Assembly (NCBI GenBank): GCA_028865845.1
Contig: JAGWJK010000292.1
Location: forward strand, 1 to 6,155
DNA: 6,155 nucleotides
Direction of reading: 5' to 3'
Source of the DNA: Rhizobiaceae bacterium
GTDB lineage: Bacteria > Pseudomonadota > Alphaproteobacteria > Rhizobiales > Rhizobiaceae
The notes under the pieces were generated by a model. That model ran no database searches. It saw only the letters and a program-made list of their open reading frames with translations, and was not told the origin of the DNA. Position numbers and translations under genes: made by a program. Below, piece after piece: positions 6,155 to 6,155 of the stretch. The stretch's first letter is position 1, and each line of letters starts with the position of its first letter.

Positions 6155-6155
6155 G

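Noticed and set aside
1..6155. CRISPR array, insertion sequence, integrase or attachment site
   Set aside because: No regularly spaced repeats, transposase motifs or terminal inverted repeats were seen anywhere in the window.

Overview
The window looks like chromosomal DNA from an alphaproteobacterium of the Rhizobium/Agrobacterium group. This rests on the moderately high GC content, the protein sequences, and a leftward promoter plus leader that resembles a rhizobial ribosomal RNA operon start. The organism is inferred from style and memory of related sequences, not from a database comparison. All five protein genes lie on the minus strand, so transcription runs from right to left. The long plus-strand reading frames are antisense shadows.

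Right part (about 3555-6154): a two-gene unit. A solute-binding protein of the PotD-like ABC-transporter type comes first. Its start codon is only one base from the window edge, and no signal peptide is visible. An amidase-signature hydrolase follows, and its ATG overlaps the binding-protein stop as ATGA. Together they suggest uptake of a nitrogenous (amide or polyamine-like) compound followed by amide hydrolysis. Permease and ATPase genes are not in the window and would be expected upstream, beyond position 6155.

Middle (3386-3554): a 169-bp gap separates the amidase from the signalling genes. It presumably holds the amidase 3' end and the promoter of the next operon. I see no convincing sigma70, RpoH or EcfG promoter. 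It does contain a perfect 9-bp inverted repeat near its two ends and a tandem GCCTTCA repeat.

Left-centre (409-3385): a tightly packed three-gene signalling operon. The order is a membrane CHASE3 histidine kinase, a single-domain Rcp1-like response regulator, and a protein with an N-terminal receiver domain followed by a HisKA_2-type kinase. The genes are linked by ATGA and TGATG overlaps. None of the three has a DNA-binding or enzymatic output domain, so the set looks like a phosphorelay or kinase-to-kinase switch that must pass its signal to a partner encoded elsewhere.

Left end (1-408): no gene. It contains a G-rich (minus strand) tract, A/T tracts resembling an UP element, and a strong promoter (TTGACT, 18-bp spacer, TATAAG, GC-rich discriminator) firing leftward out of the window. 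This is most likely the start of an rRNA operon, with about 77 nt of leader inside the window.

Most of this is ordinary rhizobial accessory and regulatory content. The points most worth a second look are the output-less three-part signalling operon next to a probable rrn promoter, and the solute-binding protein without an export signal.
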